Shown here piece after piece: positions 59,661 through 63,001 of a stretch of 63,001 nucleotides of DNA. Positions within the stretch are counted from its first letter, which is position 1. Each line of letters opens with the position of its first letter. The notes beneath the pieces are model-generated. The model searched no databases. It had not been told where the DNA came from and saw nothing but the letters and a program-made list of their open reading frames with translations. The stretch lies in assembly GCA_900549025.1 (NCBI GenBank), contig URMZ01000008.1:1-63001 (forward strand). The letters run 5' to 3'. The DNA comes from an uncultured Collinsella sp. (GTDB lineage Bacteria; Actinomycetota; Coriobacteriia; Coriobacteriales; Coriobacteriaceae). The position numbers and the translations under genes are program-made.

Positions 59661-60458
59661 ATGGATTTTACGGTCGAGAATGCGGGCACTACGATTGCCT
59701 GTCGCGAATATGCCGGCCCGGATGTGTCGCCTGATACTCCTGCCTTGGTGTGCGTGCACGGCGCTTGTGTCGACGGCACATTTTTCGACGGCATCGCATG
59801 TGAGCTCAGTCGCAACTACCGCGTAATTGCCTACGACCGCCGCGGCTGTGGCGGCAGCAGCGAAGCGGCAGACGGCAGCTATGATCTTGCCGCTCAGGCC
59901 GCCGACCTGCAAGCCGTGATCGAACACGTTGGCGCTCCGGCAAATGTGCTTGCGCATAGCGCCGGTACGTTGGTGGCGCTGGAGCTTCTTCGCACCGAAC
60001 CCCATCTCGTCGCCCGTGCGATTCTGCATGAGCCGGCTGTGTCGGCCGAAGGCGTCGGTATGGGCGCAGCTCCGGTTTTGCTCGATATGATTGCGGCTGG
60101 AAAGGTTTCAAGGGCGCTCCGGCTTTTCTTGGGAGCCCTCGGCGACCTGGACCCCGAGGCTCCCGGGACGACCGAAGCGGAAGCCAAACATGCCCTGCGC
60201 AATGGTCGTTGCTTTATGGCGAACGAATATGGAACAAATATGACTTACGTTCCCAATTGGGATAGTGTCTGCGCATCGAAGTCCGTTGCTGCTGTGCTTC
60301 TCGGCGAGCTTTCGGTCGATACGCCCCGCGAGGCTGGCACGCGAGCGGCTGCCGAATATCTCGATTGCCCCCTTGTGACGATCCCGGGCGCGCATAACGG
60401 TCTGCGCGATCGCCCCGTTACGGCGGCAAACGCCGTTCGCGATGTCTTGGAGCGTTAG
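59661..60458 (+). CDS. Alpha/beta hydrolase
   Basis: 265 aa. The oxyanion region VCVHGACVDG, YDRRGCGGSS and the nucleophile elbow AHSAGT are standard; the catalytic His is likely in IPGAHNGLRDRP. It could be an esterase or a haloperoxidase-like enzyme; substrate not deducible. The start ATG follows GATGGGGGCAC. Stand-alone. Confidence 0.85.
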   Translation: MDFTVENAGTTIACREYAGPDVSPDTPALVCVHGACVDGTFFDGIACELSRNYRVIAYDRRGCGGSSEAADGSYDLAAQAADLQAVIEHVGAPANVLAHSAGTLVALELLRTEPHLVARAILHEPAVSAEGVGMGAAPVLLDMIAAGKVSRALRLFLGALGDLDPEAPGTTEAEAKHALRNGRCFMANEYGTNMTYVPNWDSVCASKSVAAVLLGELSVDTPREAGTRAAAEYLDCPLVTIPGAHNGLRDRPVTAANAVRDVLER

Positions 60459-60669
60459 CACGCTCGATGACCTGCGGGGAGAGGGGCTGTTAGCGTTTCG
60501 TCATTGTTAACGAATACGCCCATAAGCGCGCGCCCGCGGCTCCATTATCGCCGCTTGCCAGGTCATAAAAATGTAACGATAATCGCGCGTTTGCCTTCAG
60601 CTGTTAGATGTTACCCTTGTACCAATTGATATGCACTGTTGCCGTGCGTAACGATAGAAAGGGCCCCAT

Positions 60670-62550
60670 ATGCTCAATAATCACGAGGTCAATCTAACCG
60701 ACGAGGAGGCTGCCGCCGAGGTCGCCCGCGTCGCGAAGACCTACCCCGTGGTGCGCTTACTGTCGGCAGATCAGATTAAGAGCGAGCCTAACTGCCTGCT
60801 CGCCGGTAATCGGTGCCCTTGTCTGCGTCAGTCGAGTCTTGAGGCCTTGGCAGATTCCGATGAGGTGTCGGAGCAGCTGCTCAATGATGGTACCGAGTAC
60901 CGCGCTCGCCTGCGCCCTCTGAAGGTCGAGGGCGAGCCTCACGTCCTGCTGATGGTGCGTCCGATCGATGAGCAAGAGGCTGCAGAAGAGGACCTCGTCT
61001 ACACCGACGTGCTGACGAGTGTGCGCAATCGCCGATATTACGAGGAAAAGCTCCGTAGCGCCCGCATGAATGCCGGCGTTGCGGTGATCGACCTTGATGA
61101 TTTTAGGGTCTTCAACGATACGTGTGGCCGTCATGCCGGCGACCTTGCGCTCGGTGCTGTGGCGACGGCCATACGCAGCGGAATTCGTTCGACTGACGAG
61201 CTCGTACGCTATGGCTGCGACAAGTTTGTGGTCGTCATGCCCAATATTCCCTCCGATGACTTCACCCGTCGCCTGCATCAGGTATCCGATGCCGTTCATG
61301 CCACTATTATTCCGGGCCATGAGTACGTGAGCTTGACGGCATGTGTTGGTGGCGTTCGCATTCATGGCGAGACGGTCGATGAGGGAGTTGGCCGCGCTGT
61401 CCAGTTATTGAGCCGCGCTAAGGCAAAAGCCGGTACGGTCGTGACCGATGCCGATTTCATCGAAGCCTTCCAAAGCGAAAAGCCTTTGGTGCTTATTGTC
61501 GATGACTCCGAGATGAACCGAGCCATTCTCAACGAGATGCTCAAGGACGAGTATTGCATCCTCGAGGCCGACAACGGTCGTACGGCGCTCGACATGGTCG
61601 ACCGCTATGGCGATGAGTTGTCGCTCGTGCTGCTGGATATTGTCATGCCGGGCATAAGCGGCTTTGAGGTGTTGGCCGATCTGTCTCGCCGATCGGGTAT
61701 CGACAATCTGCCTTTCATCATGATTTCGAGCGAAGATTCCGATGATATGGTTCTGCGCGCGTACGAGCTGGGCGCCTCGGACTATATCAACCGCCCGTTT
61801 GACTCCCGTGTCGTGCGCCGCCGTGTAAGCAACACCATCCGCCTATACGCCAAACAGCGCCGCCTGACGAGCCTGCTGTCCCAGCAGTACAACGAGCGCG
61901 TCAAGAACAGTCGCATGCTCATCGACATCATGGCCGGCGTCATGGAGCTTCGCAACGGCGAGAGCGGCAGGCACGTTACGAACATCGAGAAGCTGACCGA
62001 GCTGCTGCTTGACTGCCTGGTCCAGCGTAGCGACACGATCTCCCTCGACAATGAGGAGCGCTCCACGATTGCCCTGGCTTCGGCGCTGCACGATATCGGC
62101 AAGATGTCGATTGACGATGCGATTCTCAACAAACCCGGGCGCCTTACGCCCGAGGAGTTCGAGATTATGAAGACGCATACCACGATCGGCGCCGACATGT
62201 TGCTTGAGCTGGGTCGCCATCACGTCGGCAATGCGCTTATGGAATATGCGTACCAGATTGCGCGTTGGCATCACGAGCGCTGGGACGGCAAGGGTTATCC
62301 CGATGGCCTTAAGGGCAACCAGATTCCCATCGCCGCACAGGTGGTTTCGGTAGCTGACGTGTACGATGCGCTGACGAGCGTGCGTGTGTACAAGGACGCT
62401 ATCCCGCACAAGGAGGCTATCCAGATGATTCTGGACGGTAAGTGCGGCACCTTTAACCCGCTGTTGCTCGACTGTCTGCTCGAGGTGCAAGACCGTATCG
62501 CCGAGACGTTGGCGCGCCCCGCCGACGTCGTCGCGTTTCCCACGATTTAG
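60670..62550 (+). CDS. Degenerate GGDEF / receiver / HD-GYP signalling protein
   Basis: 626 aa. Residues 1-105: N-terminal segment of unknown fold, with Cys in NRCPCL. ~110-265: a GGDEF domain whose signature is RYGCDKFVV instead of GGDEF, so cyclase activity is probably lost. ~275-395: receiver domain with VDDSEMN, the phospho-Asp in LVLLDIVMPGISGFEV, and SSEDS. ~410-610: HD-GYP phosphodiesterase with HDIGKMSIDDAIL, KTHTTIGADM, HHERWDGKGYPDGLKG and VADVYDALTS, all intact. It probably hydrolyses c-di-GMP or a related dinucleotide under control of phosphorylation, with the GGDEF part as a binding module. The Hpt gene follows after 23 bases. Confidence 0.9.
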   Translation: MLNNHEVNLTDEEAAAEVARVAKTYPVVRLLSADQIKSEPNCLLAGNRCPCLRQSSLEALADSDEVSEQLLNDGTEYRARLRPLKVEGEPHVLLMVRPIDEQEAAEEDLVYTDVLTSVRNRRYYEEKLRSARMNAGVAVIDLDDFRVFNDTCGRHAGDLALGAVATAIRSGIRSTDELVRYGCDKFVVVMPNIPSDDFTRRLHQVSDAVHATIIPGHEYVSLTACVGGVRIHGETVDEGVGRAVQLLSRAKAKAGTVVTDADFIEAFQSEKPLVLIVDDSEMNRAILNEMLKDEYCILEADNGRTALDMVDRYGDELSLVLLDIVMPGISGFEVLADLSRRSGIDNLPFIMISSEDSDDMVLRAYELGASDYINRPFDSRVVRRRVSNTIRLYAKQRRLTSLLSQQYNERVKNSRMLIDIMAGVMELRNGESGRHVTNIEKLTELLLDCLVQRSDTISLDNEERSTIALASALHDIGKMSIDDAILNKPGRLTPEEFEIMKTHTTIGADMLLELGRHHVGNALMEYAYQIARWHHERWDGKGYPDGLKGNQIPIAAQVVSVADVYDALTSVRVYKDAIPHKEAIQMILDGKCGTFNPLLLDCLLEVQDRIAETLARPADVVAFPTI

Positions 62551-62573
62551 TTTGACCAAAGGAGTTTTAATCC

Positions 62574-62930
62574 ATGATTTCCATGCGTGAGGCGTATGAG
62601 AAGATCGGCGCCAATTATGATGACGCGTGCGCTCGGCTGATGGGCGGGGAAATGCTTGCCCGCTTTGCCCTCAAATTTTTGGATGACGAGAGCATGGACA
62701 AGCTGGAGGCCGCCATGGCGGCAGGAGACGCCGAAGGTGCGTTTATGGCAGCGCATACGCTCAAGGGCGTGAGCCAGAACCTGGGATTCGATAATCTGTA
62801 CGAGCCGGCGGTCGTGGTGACCGAAGCGCTGCGTGGCGCCGATGCCGTTGACGGCGCTCGCGAGGGAATGCATGCGTTGCAGCAGCAATATGCGGCTACG
62901 ATGTCGGCCCTGCGCGAGGCGGCTGAATAA
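62574..62930 (+). CDS. Histidine phosphotransfer (Hpt) domain protein
   Basis: 118 aa, all-helical. The phospho-His is in MAAHTLKGVSQNLGF, the Hpt signature. GGAG lies nine bases before the ATG. It directly follows the receiver/HD-GYP gene, so it likely passes phosphate to or from that receiver. The histidine kinase that feeds it is not in the window. Confidence 0.9.
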   Translation: MISMREAYEKIGANYDDACARLMGGEMLARFALKFLDDESMDKLEAAMAAGDAEGAFMAAHTLKGVSQNLGFDNLYEPAVVVTEALRGADAVDGAREGMHALQQQYAATMSALREAAE

Positions 62931-62956
62931 GAGCTTACGAGCCTTGGGCTGCTTGC

Positions 62957-63001
62957 CGGCCACATATAGGTAAAAGGGCGCCCCGCCGGACCATGTGGCC
63001 G
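62957..63001. terminator. Palindrome at the window end, probably a terminator
   Basis: CGGCCACAT pairs with ATGTGGCCG around GGGCGCCCCGCCGG. The window ends inside the right arm, so its extent and any T-run are unknown. Confidence 0.5.

Noticed and set aside
1..63001. CRISPR arrays, prophage, integrases or IS transposases
   Set aside because: No regularly spaced repeats, no cas genes and no recombinase or transposase motifs were seen in any frame I read.

Overview
The window is one contiguous stretch of a high-GC, low-mobility chromosome from an anaerobic, fermentative Gram-positive gut bacterium. It fits Collinsella or a close relative (Coriobacteriia, Actinomycetota) best. The reasons are high GC with C/G-ending codons, strong Shine-Dalgarno (SD) sequences, pyruvate formate-lyase fermentation, a flavodiiron protein, a SEC-C methionine aminopeptidase, sucrose/galactose use, and intergenic regions full of hairpins. 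The taxon is an inference from gene content; no database was consulted. I see no rRNA, convincing tRNA, CRISPR array, prophage or transposase.

Layout. 0.2-4.4 kb: Leloir genes galK-galT and a divergent LacI-type regulator with three matching operators between them. 4.5-7.8 kb: flavodiiron protein, DeoR regulator, class II aldolase. 8.6-12.8 kb: a MutT-Vsr fusion protein and a Bce-type ABC transporter. 13.3-14.3 kb: DAHP synthase. 14.9-19.6 kb: a marR operon for a heterodimeric ABC exporter. 20.1-22.5 kb: pyruvate formate-lyase encoded as two proteins, with the glycyl-radical domain on its own small gene; the activase pflA lies at 29.8 kb. 22.8-28.4 kb: sucrose/fructan operon (LacI regulator, two GH32 enzymes, PTS IIBC) with repeated operators. 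28.7-33.4 kb: DegV, pflA, a beta-lactamase-fold protein, mtnN, engB. 33.5-35.8 kb: an AT-richer islet with a DUF3990/HTH toxin-antitoxin-like pair, a 34-aa membrane peptide and a secreted protein. 36.1-41.4 kb: thrB, thrC, lysC, asd (aspartate pathway to threonine). 42.1-48.5 kb: ogt and a two-component system with a large FtsX-type ABC transporter. 49.2-50.9 kb: a membrane-anchored HTH protein and a small hypothetical protein. 51.3-58.5 kb: pfkA, an Ntn hydrolase, M18 aminopeptidase, a RelB/PIN toxin-antitoxin pair, a D-2-hydroxyacid dehydrogenase, map. 58.7-62.9 kb: radical SAM protein, alpha/beta hydrolase, a GGDEF/REC/HD-GYP protein and an Hpt protein.

Metabolically the window joins sugar entry (galactose; sucrose via PTS and GH32), glycolysis (pfkA, aldolase) and anaerobic pyruvate cleavage (split PFL plus PflA), alongside amino-acid biosynthesis and defence against envelope stress and DNA damage.

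The least explained content is between genes. I find at least eight families of palindromic or structured intergenic elements, named here E, S, H, M, N/D, P, G and T. Several are repeated with compensatory base changes that keep their stems. Family M (two full copies and one half copy) has a multi-helix fold with conserved purine-rich internal loops, and family E (six nested hairpins) has a conserved internal-loop signature. These and the split pyruvate formate-lyase are the strongest candidates for undescribed biology.
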